Source of the DNA: Ahrensia sp.
Lineage (GTDB): Bacteria; Pseudomonadota; Alphaproteobacteria; Rhizobiales; Rhizobiaceae
Length of the DNA stretch: 64,000 nt
NCBI GenBank assembly: GCA_028817895.1
Contig: JAPPOQ010000030.1
Coordinates: 62,001-126,000, forward strand
Direction: 5' to 3'
The notes beneath the pieces were generated by a model. The model did no database searches. It saw nothing but the letters and a program-made list of their open reading frames with translations, and was not told the origin of the DNA. This document shows, piece by piece, positions 18,990 to 28,399 of this stretch; position 1 is the first letter of the stretch, and each line of letters starts with the position of its first letter. Both the position numbers and the translations under genes were made by a program.

Positions 18990-19283
18990 TCAGTCTCCAA
19001 GCCTTCTATGCGGGCGTTGGAAGCCTTCCGTTGCCGTAAAGCTCCATGGTGCCTCGTTGCGGCCGCCGTTTCTTATTGTGCCGTCAAAAACAACAGCCCA
19101 AAGCTGACTGCCATCTTGCTCGGTTGCAGCATAACAAGATTGCCCAAATTTGTCTTCGCCCAAATAGCTTTGGGCGTTGTTGACAAGGTTTAGTAACAAT
19201 TGCCGGTTCTCGGGAGTGTCCGTCAGATGCCCATGACGATCGCCAAAGATGTGGGGCAGGTTATCGGGCAGAAAATCGATCAT
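18990..19283 (-). CDS. Solitary polymorphic-toxin-like domain protein
   Basis: A 97-residue protein without signal or membrane segment. The blocks HIFGDRHGHLTDTPENRQLL, YLGEDKFGQSCYA, QDGSQLWAVVFDGTIRNGG and NEAPWSF follow the order H(I/S)F..GH..DT.ENR..L...NN...LG.DK(Y/F)G....A...DG.Q.W....G.I.NGG.N..P, which I recognise from C-terminal toxin tips of filamentous-hemagglutinin/CdiA proteins. Here it stands alone, 6 bp downstream of pccB and directly upstream of a probable immunity gene. It may be a remnant of a delivered toxin, a domesticated TA module, or an unrelated protein. Confidence 0.62.
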   Translation of the reverse strand: MIDFLPDNLPHIFGDRHGHLTDTPENRQLLLNLVNNAQSYLGEDKFGQSCYAATEQDGSQLWAVVFDGTIRNGGRNEAPWSFTATEGFQRPHRRLGD

Positions 19284-19289
19284 GCCGCC

Positions 19290-20822
<1,533 letters not shown>

Positions 20823-21012
20823 GGCGATTGGCGTTCTTCAATGCGGTTGGGGAACGGTAATGCGCAGCGGTGGCGCGTGCAATCTCGCATTGGCCAGCGG
20901 GCACTCAGATCGGTCATCTGATGGGGAAATCTGCTTGGCAAGCGCCTGAACGATTGTTCGATGCCCGTTTGCCACCCTATGCTGAAGGCGGTCATCGGTT
21001 GGCACAGTAGAA

Positions 21013-22017
21013 TTGCTCGTTTTGGAAACCGCACTCGCGACAATTCTGTCGCCCATCATTTTGTTTTTTGTGCTTGGCCTGTTGGCTTCGTTGCTGCGCT
21101 CGCAGATGAGCGTGCCGGAAGCCTTCGCCAAGGGCCTGGCGATCTACCTGATGATGGCAATCGGGCTAAAGGGCGGGGTGGAAATGTCCACCAGCACCCT
21201 GTCGGGCGATGTGGTGGCGATGCTGCTTGCGGGCATCGCACTTTCCTTCGCTCTGCCGGTTTTGGCCTATCGGTTGCTGATCATTACGACCAAGCTTGAT
21301 CCGGTGGATGCCGCTGCCGTCGGCGCGCATTACGGCTCGATTTCCATCGTCACCTTCGTTGCAGCCACGGAAGCCGTCCGCTTGGCAGGAATAGGCAGTT
21401 CCGGTCATCTTGTCGCCGTTGCTGCGCTTATGGAAACACCCGCCATCATTGCGGCGCTGCTGCTCTTGCAGAAAACCCAGAAGGTCGAAACCCAAAACCG
21501 TGAGGGAGCGTTGATTGCCGGTGCCGAGCGCGGTGAACTCGTGCGCGAAGTTCTGCTCAACGCATCCGTCGTGGTGCTGATCGGTGCCTTGCTGATCGGA
21601 TGGATCAGCGGTGAAGCTGGCATGGAGAAGGTTGAGGGCTTCTTCGTCACGCCGTTTCAGGGCGTCTTGTGCCTGTTTCTGCTCGACATGGGGCTGAATG
21701 CGGGGCGTGGCTTGCGACAGGGCTGGCGAAAGCTGGATGCGGGAACGATCCTGTTCGGGCTCTATATGCCGCTTGTAAGCGCCAGCATCGCCGCGCTGGT
21801 CTGTCTGGCTTTGGGGGCGCCACAGGGCGATGCGACATTGCTGATTACCCTTGCTGCCTCCGCCTCCTACATCGCGGTACCGGCGGCCATGCGTCTGGCG
21901 CTGCCGAAAGCCAATCCGTCGATCTATCTGACGTTGTCTCTTGGAATCACCTTTCCTTTCAACGTGACGCTGGGCATACCCGTTTACATCTATCTGGCAG
22001 GTCTCGTGGGAGGGTAG
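21013..22017 (+). CDS. SbtA-type sodium-dependent bicarbonate transporter
   Basis: A 334-residue membrane protein with about ten helices. It matches the SbtA/DUF897 family: LSPIILFFVLGLLASLLRSQ, AIYLMMAIGLKGGVEMS, VGAHYGSISIVTFVAATEA and LFLLDMGLNAGRGLRQG, with a central cytoplasmic loop around residues 150-180. SbtA imports HCO3- with Na+ in cyanobacteria and occurs in other bacteria. The start is TTG; no better ATG lies upstream. An SbtB-like PII protein gene follows 2 bp later, the classical pairing. It is divergent from pccB, a bicarbonate-consuming enzyme. Confidence 0.88.
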   Translation: MLVLETALATILSPIILFFVLGLLASLLRSQMSVPEAFAKGLAIYLMMAIGLKGGVEMSTSTLSGDVVAMLLAGIALSFALPVLAYRLLIITTKLDPVDAAAVGAHYGSISIVTFVAATEAVRLAGIGSSGHLVAVAALMETPAIIAALLLLQKTQKVETQNREGALIAGAERGELVREVLLNASVVVLIGALLIGWISGEAGMEKVEGFFVTPFQGVLCLFLLDMGLNAGRGLRQGWRKLDAGTILFGLYMPLVSASIAALVCLALGAPQGDATLLITLAASASYIAVPAAMRLALPKANPSIYLTLSLGITFPFNVTLGIPVYIYLAGLVGG

Positions 22018-22019
22018 AC

Positions 22020-22325
22020 ATGCACACCAAACAGCGCATCGAACTGTTTATCGAACGCATGGCCTACAAACGGGCCGGTCGCATTCTCGAAGCTGCGGGA
22101 GCAACAGGCTACACTGTTTTGCCAGCGCTGGCCGGCTTTGGAAGCACAGCCCATTGGCGTCGTGATTCTGACATTTCTGGCAGTCGCGACATGGTGCAGA
22201 TCGTTTCAATCGTTGATGACGCACTTGTTGAACCGGTCACAACAAGCCTGCGTGATCTTTTGGGCGACCATATCGGCATCGTCACGGTCAGCACTGTGCA
22301 GGTCCTGAGACCTGAACGGTTTTAG
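22020..22325 (+). CDS. SbtB-like PII-family regulator
   Basis: A 101-residue PII-like protein: MHTKQRIELFIERMAYKRAG, helix, GATGYTVLPALAGFGSTAHW, a polar T-loop-like segment RRDSDISGSRDM, then VQIVSIVDDALVEPVTTSL and the final strand GIVTVSTVQVLRPERF. SbtB binds adenine nucleotides and cAMP and controls SbtA in cyanobacteria. The ATG at 22020 is 2 nt after the transporter stop, so translation is probably coupled. Nucleotide preference cannot be read from the sequence. Confidence 0.85.
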   Translation: MHTKQRIELFIERMAYKRAGRILEAAGATGYTVLPALAGFGSTAHWRRDSDISGSRDMVQIVSIVDDALVEPVTTSLRDLLGDHIGIVTVSTVQVLRPERF

Positions 22326-22376
22326 GGTGATCTCGGCGCGACCGGGTCCCTGGACACGGTCCGCTGCTTACAAGAC

Positions 22377-23294
22377 TCAACCTTGATTGAGCATGATTTC
22401 CACGCGGATATTTTCACCGCTGGTCACCTTGAATGTGCGCCGAACCGCATCGTCGCCATGACGCACGGCGGCTTCGTAGGTCCCTTCCGCCAACACCATC
22501 ACCGGTGCGATATTGGTGCTTTCAAACACCTTCTCGCCATCATCGGTGAACACCGACCAGGCCGTATTGGCAATCGGGTCACCACCAAATTGCGAAACGA
22601 GCCGAAGGGCAACTTTCGCCGCCCGATGCTGGAGCGTGGCCTGTGTCACCTCGCCCGCCTTGACTTGCAGATCGGCCCGCACAGTTGCGTTGATAGTGCC
22701 GTAGCGAGATAAAATGTGGTAGGTGCCGGCATTCAGTCGGATCACGCGATCGGCACCAACATTTAGCGCGATCAGTTTGCGATTGCCTTCATCGTCCTGC
22801 TCCCACTCGTAAATGGAGAAGCGCAAAAAGCTCTCATCGATGGGATCACCCTGGGTTTTTGCAGTGAGTTGCAGGCCACCCGCCTGCAAAACGACTTCTT
22901 CATCAAGCGCCTCCCCCGAAAGCGTGACCTTTTTGGTCGCCCCCGCCCTGCCATAAGCCGCGTGGACGAGATAGCTGCCGGTTGGAAGCTCGAACGACGC
23001 CGATCCGCCCTGTGACGAAGCGATGAGGGGAAGCCGACCAGATTCATCGGCCCTATCGCCGAATACTCGCCAGACCATGCCGCGTTCGATAAGTGCGCCT
23101 TCACCGGTCAGTTTGGCTGCGAGATTGAGCCGCGTGGATGGTCCAGACGTGACGCCCGGCGGCACCAGATTGGTGGTCTGATTACTGGATTGGGCCAAGC
23201 TCGCATGAGCAAGAAAGGCCGTCGCGAGCCAAGCGACCGCCAAGCCAAACATATGGTGGCGCAACTTGGGGCGCTGGAAACACACATCGTTCAT
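22377..23294 (-). CDS. Secreted protein with repeated beta-sandwich-like modules
   Basis: About 305 residues from the chosen Met (MNDVCFQRPKLRHHMF). A signal peptide follows (FGLAVAWLATAFLAHASLAQ). The mature part has three similar modules, each with a WxVF/FxIYEW-like strand, a 'L..GTY...ARYG.A' turn (GSYLVHAAYGRAG; GTYHILSRYGTIN; GTYEAAVRHGDDA) and a strand ending in E or V-rich sequence. This suggests a triplicated prealbumin- or carboxypeptidase-regulatory-like fold in the periplasm. Function is unknown. The frame is open to 23393, but that would overlap the divergent nitroreductase start. Confidence 0.72.
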   Translation of the reverse strand: MNDVCFQRPKLRHHMFGLAVAWLATAFLAHASLAQSSNQTTNLVPPGVTSGPSTRLNLAAKLTGEGALIERGMVWRVFGDRADESGRLPLIASSQGGSASFELPTGSYLVHAAYGRAGATKKVTLSGEALDEEVVLQAGGLQLTAKTQGDPIDESFLRFSIYEWEQDDEGNRKLIALNVGADRVIRLNAGTYHILSRYGTINATVRADLQVKAGEVTQATLQHRAAKVALRLVSQFGGDPIANTAWSVFTDDGEKVFESTNIAPVMVLAEGTYEAAVRHGDDAVRRTFKVTSGENIRVEIMLNQG

Positions 23295-23391
23295 GCTGCG
23301 CTTTTTGACCGCCGCCGCGGCATTTTCAAGACCGCCTGCTTGGGATACATGTTTGCCTTGATCGAAGATTGCAGAAACACCGCTCCACTCC

Positions 23392-23961
23392 ATGCAACCG
23401 CTTGAAAACTATATGCGCACCCGGCGATCCGCCGTATCGGTCACGCTGGAGGAACCGGGACCGGACAGTGATGAGATTCGACGCATCGTCACCATGGCGA
23501 CGCGGGTGCCGGATCACGGCAAGCTTGTGCCCTGGCGAATCGTTCTCTGGTCGATGTCGCAGCGCGAGACCATGCATCGGCAACTGCTCACTCTGCTGGA
23601 CAGTCTGCCCGACATTGACGACAAACCCAAAAAACGAGCCAGCACCGACAAGCTGCTTCATGCGCCCTGCGTCATGGCAGTGATCAGCACGGCAGCGGAA
23701 CACCCCAAAATTCCGGTTTGGGAGCAGACGCTTTCGGCAGGTGCGGTGTGTATGAATGCGCTGATTGGATCAAATGCCTGCGGATACGAAGCCCAGTGGC
23801 TTACGGCCTGGTATGTGTATGCCGACGAAGCCCGAGACATATTGGAACTGCAGGACGGCGAGAAAATAGCCGGCATCATTCATATCGGTTCCACAAACAC
23901 ACCAAAGACCGAGCGGCCCAGACCGCAAATCGAAGACATTTTGACCATGAAAGACGATTGA
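23392..23961 (+). CDS. Nitroreductase family protein (YdjA-like)
   Basis: A 189-residue FMN-dependent oxidoreductase. MRTRRSAVSVTLEEPGP near the start and RRIVTMATRVPDHGKLVPWR (FMN phosphate-contacting region) are the family's N-terminal hallmarks. SAGAVCMNALIGSNACGYEA and GIIHIGSTNTPKTERPRP are the central and C-terminal ones. The short form with PDHGKL matches E. coli YdjA. The flavin reductase gene starts 6 bp later, so a two-gene flavin operon is likely. The substrate is unknown. Confidence 0.9.
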   Translation: MQPLENYMRTRRSAVSVTLEEPGPDSDEIRRIVTMATRVPDHGKLVPWRIVLWSMSQRETMHRQLLTLLDSLPDIDDKPKKRASTDKLLHAPCVMAVISTAAEHPKIPVWEQTLSAGAVCMNALIGSNACGYEAQWLTAWYVYADEARDILELQDGEKIAGIIHIGSTNTPKTERPRPQIEDILTMKDD

Positions 23962-23967
23962 CCCGCC

Positions 23968-24579
23968 ATGTTTTATGAAACGACCCAGCATCACGGCCTG
24001 GCCTACGACCCGTTCAAGGCCATTGTTGCTCCGCGGCCGATTGGCTGGATTTCGTCGCTCGATTCGTCGGGAAATCCCAATCTGAGTCCATATTCCTTTT
24101 TCAACGGCCTGTGCGACAAACCGCCGATCGTGATGTTTTCCTCCGGTGGAATGAAGGACAGCGCTCAAAACGCTGCCGAAACAGGTGAGTTCACAGTCAA
24201 CTTCGTTTCAAAAGCGCTCAAGGACCAGATGAATATCTCGTCGGGACCGTGGCCGCGCGGCCATAGCGAGTTTTCCGAAGCCGGGCTGGAAATGGCAGAA
24301 GGAACCACTGTCGCCTGTCCAAGAGTCGCTGCAGCACCTGCTGCGCTGGAGTGCAAAACACTCCAATTTGTGCAGCCAACCATGCTGGATGGCTCAAAAT
24401 CACCTTATATTTTGGTCATTGGGCAGGCCACGGGCATATATATTGATGATTCCATGATCACCGATGGCCGTTTTGATCTGATAAAGGCCGATCCCATCAT
24501 GCGCGCGGGATATCATGACTATGTCGCGATGGGGGATTTGTTTGAGATGGTTCGACCGAACTACCAACCTCCTTCATGA
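23968..24579 (+). CDS. Flavin reductase-like FMN-binding split-barrel protein
   Basis: A 203-residue protein of the DIM6/NTAB flavin reductase-like family. AIVAPRPIGWISSLDSSGNP is the FMN-binding start of the split barrel; NLSPYSFFNGLCDKPPIVMF, DSAQNAAETGEFTVNFVS and RAGYHDYVAMGDLFEMVRP follow in the usual order. It may reduce FMN or store it for the neighbouring nitroreductase-like enzyme; the partner is inferred from the 6-bp spacing. The stop is followed by a 214-bp gap containing the cold-shock gene leader. Confidence 0.9.
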   Translation: MFYETTQHHGLAYDPFKAIVAPRPIGWISSLDSSGNPNLSPYSFFNGLCDKPPIVMFSSGGMKDSAQNAAETGEFTVNFVSKALKDQMNISSGPWPRGHSEFSEAGLEMAEGTTVACPRVAAAPAALECKTLQFVQPTMLDGSKSPYILVIGQATGIYIDDSMITDGRFDLIKADPIMRAGYHDYVAMGDLFEMVRPNYQPPS

Positions 24580-24736
24580 AATCTATATCCCAAAAATGAC
24601 GATGTATAATTGGCTCCCGCCTTGTTCTTGGCTGAATTGCGCCCTAATTCAGCATCATCGATACGTGACGTACGACTGCTTTGCTTCCGCCATCGGTGAT
24701 GCGACTGCACTCTGACCAACACAATAATCGAAATCC

Positions 24737-24760
24737 GCGATCTGGAAAAAGCCAGATCGC
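24737..24760 (+). promoter_or_regulatory. Perfect hairpin in the cold-shock gene leader
   Basis: GCGATCTGG and CCAGATCGC form a perfect 9-bp stem around the loop AAAAAG, 33 nt before the cold-shock ATG. No T-tract follows, so it is probably not a terminator on the plus strand. Cold-shock mRNA leaders are often structured and control translation by temperature, which is the likely use; this is inference. Confidence 0.5.
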
Positions 24761-24793
24761 TACCCGTGCAGTGCCCCAACCAAGGAATGCTAT

Positions 24794-25003
24794 ATGACTC
24801 CCGGTACCGTGAAATTTTACAATGAAACAAAGGGCTACGGCTTCATTCAGCCGGAAGCCGGAGGCAAGGACGTTTTTGTCCATGCCACAGCGCTGGAGCG
24901 CAGCGGCATGAGCACGCTGTCTGAAGGCCAGAAGGTGCAGTTCGAGACCGATATCGATCCGCGCAGCGGAAAAACCGCTGTAAGTCAAATCCAGGCCGCT
25001 TAG
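24794..25003 (+). CDS. Cold-shock protein, CspA family
   Basis: A 69-residue OB-fold RNA/DNA chaperone: [20 protein letters not shown] contains RNP1 (KGYGFI), and [13 protein letters not shown] contains RNP2 (VFVH). The C-terminal strand reads [20 protein letters not shown]. It has the normal length for single-domain alphaproteobacterial Csp proteins. It is monocistronic, with structured sequence on both sides: a hairpin at 24737-24760 and a terminator-like hairpin at 25014-25036. Confidence 0.96.
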   Translation: MTPGTVKFYNETKGYGFIQPEAGGKDVFVHATALERSGMSTLSEGQKVQFETDIDPRSGKTAVSQIQAA

Positions 25004-25013
25004 TGAAAGCTTG

Positions 25014-25036
25014 ATGGGCGGTTTACAACCGCCCAT
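25014..25036. terminator. Strong hairpin downstream of the cold-shock gene
   Basis: ATGGGCGGTT and AACCGCCCAT form a perfect 10-bp stem with the loop TAC, between the convergent cold-shock and lyase genes. There is no U-tract on either strand, so it may stop RNA polymerase only weakly, or work bidirectionally as an RNA 3'-end stabiliser. Confidence 0.6.
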
Positions 25037-25067
25037 GCTGCGTCGCTGATAGGGGCCAGCAGCGGCG

Positions 25068-25937
25068 CTACTTCTTTGCGCGCGCAAGGACATTGTGCGC
25101 TTTGCGCAGATGCGGCCGATCATACATCTCGCCATCTATGGCGAGCACTCCTGGACTGCCAGCCGCCTCGAACGCCTCGACGACTTTGCGGGCGGCGGAC
25201 AGCTCCTCTTCACTTGGCGTGAAAGCGGCATTGATGGGGGCGATCTGGGCTGGGTGTATGGCCATTTTTCCGGTGAACCCGTCACATGCGGCCTCTTTGC
25301 ATTCGCGATCTAGCCCTTCGATATCTGAAAAATCGGGAAACACCGTATCCAGCGGCTGCACTTGCGCGGCAACTGCCCCAAGCAGCGTCTGCATGCGGGC
25401 GAAGCGAAACACATCTCGGTAGCTGCCATCAGCATTGCGACGCTGTGATGCCCCGATATCGGCGCTCAGATCCTCTGCGCCCCAGGCGACCCCCGCCAGC
25501 CGAGAGCTGCACTCGCGATAAGTTGCGGCATGAAGCGTGCCAAGTGCCGTTTCGGTGATGATGGCAATGATGCTCGTCGAGGCGGAAGCGAGACCCAATT
25601 CGCTCTCCAGCGTGTCGAGTTTTACGGAAAGCGCCGCCACGTCGTCGCCATGCTGCGATTTGGGCAGAACGATCCCCGAAGGTGGGTGAGGCATGATCGC
25701 TGCGAGGTCATCGTCGATGTGCCCGCTGCGCAAATCATTGACGCGTACAAAAAGGGACGACGTGTCTCTCTTCCTTGTTTCTTGCTGTAGGAACTGAGCA
25801 GTCACGCGGCGCGCTTCCTGCTTGTTATCGAACGAAACTGAGTCTTCCAGGTCGATGAACAGCGCGTCAGCGTCACTCTTGACGCCTTTGACCAGCTTTC
25901 GCTCGCTATCGCCCGGAACGAACAGCGCCGATCTCAT
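25068..25937 (-). CDS. HpcH/HpaI-family CoA-ester lyase (CitE/malyl-CoA lyase-like)
   Basis: A 289-residue Mg-dependent lyase of the CitE-like group. MRSALFVPGDSERKLVKG is the typical start; ADALFIDLEDSV, VRVNDLRSGHIDDDL, IITETALGTLHA and GVAWGAEDLSADIG carry the metal and CoA contacts, and GFTGKMAIHPAQIAPINAAF is the C-terminal family block. Candidate substrates are citramalyl-, malyl- or beta-methylmalyl-CoA. The ATG at 25937 overlaps the MaoC stop as ATGA. With MaoC it fits hydration and cleavage of C4-C5 acyl-CoAs next to the propionyl-CoA genes. Confidence 0.9.
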   Translation of the reverse strand: MRSALFVPGDSERKLVKGVKSDADALFIDLEDSVSFDNKQEARRVTAQFLQQETRKRDTSSLFVRVNDLRSGHIDDDLAAIMPHPPSGIVLPKSQHGDDVAALSVKLDTLESELGLASASTSIIAIITETALGTLHAATYRECSSRLAGVAWGAEDLSADIGASQRRNADGSYRDVFRFARMQTLLGAVAAQVQPLDTVFPDFSDIEGLDRECKEAACDGFTGKMAIHPAQIAPINAAFTPSEEELSAARKVVEAFEAAGSPGVLAIDGEMYDRPHLRKAHNVLARAKK

Positions 25938-26389
25938 GATTGCGGCTTCCGACGCATCATCGCCTGCCGCTCGCAGGAACACACAAGCAGGTCGTCCTGA
26001 TTGAAGCCGCGATGCAGGAACGTAACAATACCGCGATCCGGTTTTGAAACGGAGGGGCGCAAAGCCAAAACCTCAGTGGTCACATGGATCGTGTCTCCCT
26101 GAAACACGGGAGCCGGAAATGTTGTTTCGCGCATACCCAAATTACCGATCGTGGTCCCGAGGGTCGTTTCCGAAACAGATATGCCGATCACCAATCCAAG
26201 TGTGAAAATCGAATTCACAAGTGGCTGCCCCCACGCAGTGTCTTTCGAAAAATGGCGGTCAATGTGAAGCGGTTGCGGGTTCAGCGTCATGTTGGAGAAG
26301 AGCATATTGTCGGCTTCAGTGACGGTTTTGCGCAACTCGTGGTGAAACATCTGACCGACGTGAAACTCGTCAAACCAAAGCCCTGCCAT
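25934..26389 (-). CDS. MaoC-family hotdog dehydratase
   Basis: A 151-residue (R)-specific enoyl-CoA hydratase-like protein. GLWFDEFHVGQMFHHELRKT is the usual opening; TEADNMLFSNMTLNPQPLHI carries the D...H-type active-site region (asparagine and histidine here, NPQPLH), followed by GQPLVNSIFTLGLVIGISV. This subgroup resembles mesaconyl-CoA hydratase-type MaoC proteins more than the fatty acid PhaJ type, but I cannot separate them without alignment. It overlaps the lyase gene by 4 nt, and the pair is translationally coupled. Confidence 0.9.
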   Translation of the reverse strand: MAGLWFDEFHVGQMFHHELRKTVTEADNMLFSNMTLNPQPLHIDRHFSKDTAWGQPLVNSIFTLGLVIGISVSETTLGTTIGNLGMRETTFPAPVFQGDTIHVTTEVLALRPSVSKPDRGIVTFLHRGFNQDDLLVCSCERQAMMRRKPQS

Positions 26390-26563
26390 ACCCGGTTCTC
26401 CCCTTCTCTTCGGATTCAGACGTTACAACCCGGACCGAACAAAGGCGAGACGTGTTGAATGTCTTAAAGGACGTGGTGAACGAAGGTTTAACCGTTTTCG
26501 CCTAAACCCGCTGTTGACTTGGGTACCAGCGATCTCAGGTATAACGCGCAAATAGGGTGAGCG

Positions 26564-27676
26564 ATGTTTTTGGAGCGGTTCAGACAGTGGTCGCAACGCG
26601 CAAATGCGCAAGAGCGTGCAGCCGCCATCGCCCAATTGGCAGAGACTTGGCTCGACGATCAGGTTGATGACTGTGATCGGCGCCAGACCGAGCAGGCCTT
26701 CACCTTGTATCTCGACGACCCGAACCTTGCTGTTCGCGTCGCATTGGCAAACGCCGTCGCACCGCACAGCCATGCACCGCGAAAGTTAATCTGGGCCTTG
26801 ATGCAGGACATCCCCGATGTCAGCGCCGTTGTATTTCAACAATCGACCGCTCTACGCCCGGCTGACCTTCTTCACGCCATCGAACGCAATGATCCCGCCA
26901 TTCAAACCGCCATCGCGTCTCGTCAGGATCTTGGTGTCGATCCGGTTCGCGCGCTGGTCAGGCAAGGCGGGGCGCAGGCCGCAGTCACCCTGTTGGAAAA
27001 CCCATCGGTGCGTCTCAGCCCGATGCTGAAGCATGATTTGGCGGAAAGACTGCGCCACGATGCGCGTTTGCGTGGAGTTTTGCTGGAGGACGATCAAATC
27101 CTTCCGCAGACGCGCCATCTGCTCGTCTCAACAGTCAGTGAGTCGCTGCGTCATCTTGGCAGTTTTGAGGGTTGGGTCGATGATGATCGGATGGCAATTA
27201 CCGCGCTGGATGCCTCGGGCAAAGCAGCGGTTGAGATTGCCTCAGCGCTGACACCCAGCGAAATGGCCAACTACGTCACGCATCTGCGCTCCACGAACCA
27301 ATTGACGGCCGCGGTGCTGTTGCGGGCTGTTTGCATTGGGAATCTGGGGCTGTTTCAGGCCGGTGTGGCCAATCTTTCCGGCGCCTCGTTTGGCAGAGTC
27401 GGGTCGATCATGTCTTCGGCGCGGCCATCCGCGCTCAATGCGTTGTTCGCAAAGGCTGGGCTTTCCAAATCAGCCCTGTTGGTCAGCATCGCCGCCCTGC
27501 AAATCTGGAAGTGGAGCCAAAGTGAAGAAGAGGCTCTTTCGGAGATCGTTGCAGCCGTGGAGGAGTCCCAGGAGATCGACGCAGCAACGCTGGCTCTGCT
27601 GGGGCGCATGGCTTGCGACATAGATCGCGATGCCGTCCGATACATGCGGGCGGATATCGAACTCCAGGCCGCCTAG
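26564..27676 (+). CDS. DUF2336 domain protein
   Basis: A 370-residue, mostly helical protein of the alphaproteobacterial DUF2336 family. LYLDDPNLAVRVALANAVAP looks like a HEAT-type repeat; LIWALMQDIPDVSAVVFQQS and PAIQTAIASRQDLGVDPVRAL repeat the same helix pairs. No enzyme motif is seen. HEAT-like DUF2336 proteins are thought of as scaffolds; the function is not known to me. It has its own upstream region of 174 bp between divergent MaoC and this gene. Confidence 0.85.
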   Translation: MFLERFRQWSQRANAQERAAAIAQLAETWLDDQVDDCDRRQTEQAFTLYLDDPNLAVRVALANAVAPHSHAPRKLIWALMQDIPDVSAVVFQQSTALRPADLLHAIERNDPAIQTAIASRQDLGVDPVRALVRQGGAQAAVTLLENPSVRLSPMLKHDLAERLRHDARLRGVLLEDDQILPQTRHLLVSTVSESLRHLGSFEGWVDDDRMAITALDASGKAAVEIASALTPSEMANYVTHLRSTNQLTAAVLLRAVCIGNLGLFQAGVANLSGASFGRVGSIMSSARPSALNALFAKAGLSKSALLVSIAALQIWKWSQSEEEALSEIVAAVEESQEIDAATLALLGRMACDIDRDAVRYMRADIELQAA

Positions 27677-27763
27677 CGTCTTTGGCCAAAGTCGTATTTT
27701 CGGCTGCCCGGCGCTTGAGACAGCCGCGTCAACTCGCGCGCCCTTGCGCGCATGTCTGAGCGC

Positions 27764-27782
27764 GGTCATACTTGGTATGACC
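27764..27782. promoter_or_regulatory. Palindromic operator before parDE
   Basis: GGTCATAC-TTG-GTATGACC is a perfect 8-bp inverted repeat with a 3-bp centre, ending 17 bp before the parD ATG. Antitoxin autoregulation sites of TA operons have this form and position, so it is the probable ParD operator. It may overlap the promoter. Confidence 0.65.
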
Positions 27783-27799
27783 AAAAAGGAGCGCGCCGG

Positions 27800-28072
27800 A
27801 TGACCGTCAAAACCGCAATAAGCATGACCGACCGACATCACGAATTCGCCAAACGCAAGGTAGCGGAAGGGTCCTACGCTTCCGTCAGCAGCTTCATCGC
27901 CGCCAATATCGAGCAGGCGATCCGCGACGAGGAAGAGCGCAACGCCGCTCTGGAAGCGATGAAAGAGACCATCCGCGAGCGGATGGAACTGCCGCGCGAT
28001 CAGTGGATCCCGTGGGACGAGGACAATCCTATCGAGCGGATTGTTGCGCGGCTTGAAGCCAAACGAGACTAA
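27800..28072 (+). CDS. ParD-family antitoxin (ribbon-helix-helix)
   Basis: A 90-residue protein: VKTAISMTDRHHEFAKRKVA forms the RHH DNA-binding strand and first helix, SYASVSSFIAANIEQAIRDE the second, and an acidic tail follows (WIPWDEDNPIERIVARLEAK) that should wrap the toxin. AAGGAG lies 9 nt before ATG 27800. The ORF extends upstream to 27752 through the operator, so I reject the earlier start. The toxin begins 4 bp after the stop. Confidence 0.85.
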   Translation: MTVKTAISMTDRHHEFAKRKVAEGSYASVSSFIAANIEQAIRDEEERNAALEAMKETIRERMELPRDQWIPWDEDNPIERIVARLEAKRD

Positions 28073-28076
28073 GCCG

Positions 28077-28394
28077 GTGGGTTATGCAATCGACCGCCAT
28101 CCTGAAATGGACCAAGACTTGGGGAACATTGCCGCACTCATTTCGGAATATGCTGGAACTGCCATAGCTGCAAACAAGCTGCGCCAAATCAACGCCGATG
28201 TCGGCAAGCTTACAGATTTCCCACATGTCGGAACTCTGCGCCACGAAATCTATCCTGAGCTTCGTGCCATACCCACCGCAGAAAAAGGCGTCATCGCTTT
28301 CACGGTCGACGATGCAACCAAAACCGTACTCATCCTTTCCATCACCTATGCGGGCGCTGACTGGGTGCGCATTGTGAGAAACCGCAAGGTCTGA
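28077..28394 (+). CDS. ParE/RelE-superfamily toxin
   Basis: A 105-residue protein starting at GTG with VGYAIDRHPEMDQDLGNIAA. The helix pair ALISEYAGTAIAANKLRQIN is followed by LTDFPHVGTLRHEIYPELRA, the ParE-type 'FP..G...' region, and the beta strands GVIAFTVDDATKTVLILSIT...IVRNRK. ParE toxins poison gyrase and RelE cleaves mRNA; the sequence suits the ParE branch. The P450 gene starts 5 bp after the stop, so read-through from the TA promoter is likely. Confidence 0.82.
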   Translation: MGYAIDRHPEMDQDLGNIAALISEYAGTAIAANKLRQINADVGKLTDFPHVGTLRHEIYPELRAIPTAEKGVIAFTVDDATKTVLILSITYAGADWVRIVRNRKV

Positions 28395-28399
28395 GGAAT

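Noticed and set aside
20823-21012. PccR/ScfR-type TTTGCAAA operator upstream of pccB
   Set aside because: No TTTGCAAA or close variant is present in the divergent gap with sbtA.
26515-26555. Sigma-70 promoter before the DUF2336 gene (TTGACT ... TATAAC)
   Set aside because: The spacer between the two hexamers is 20 bp, too long to claim a promoter.
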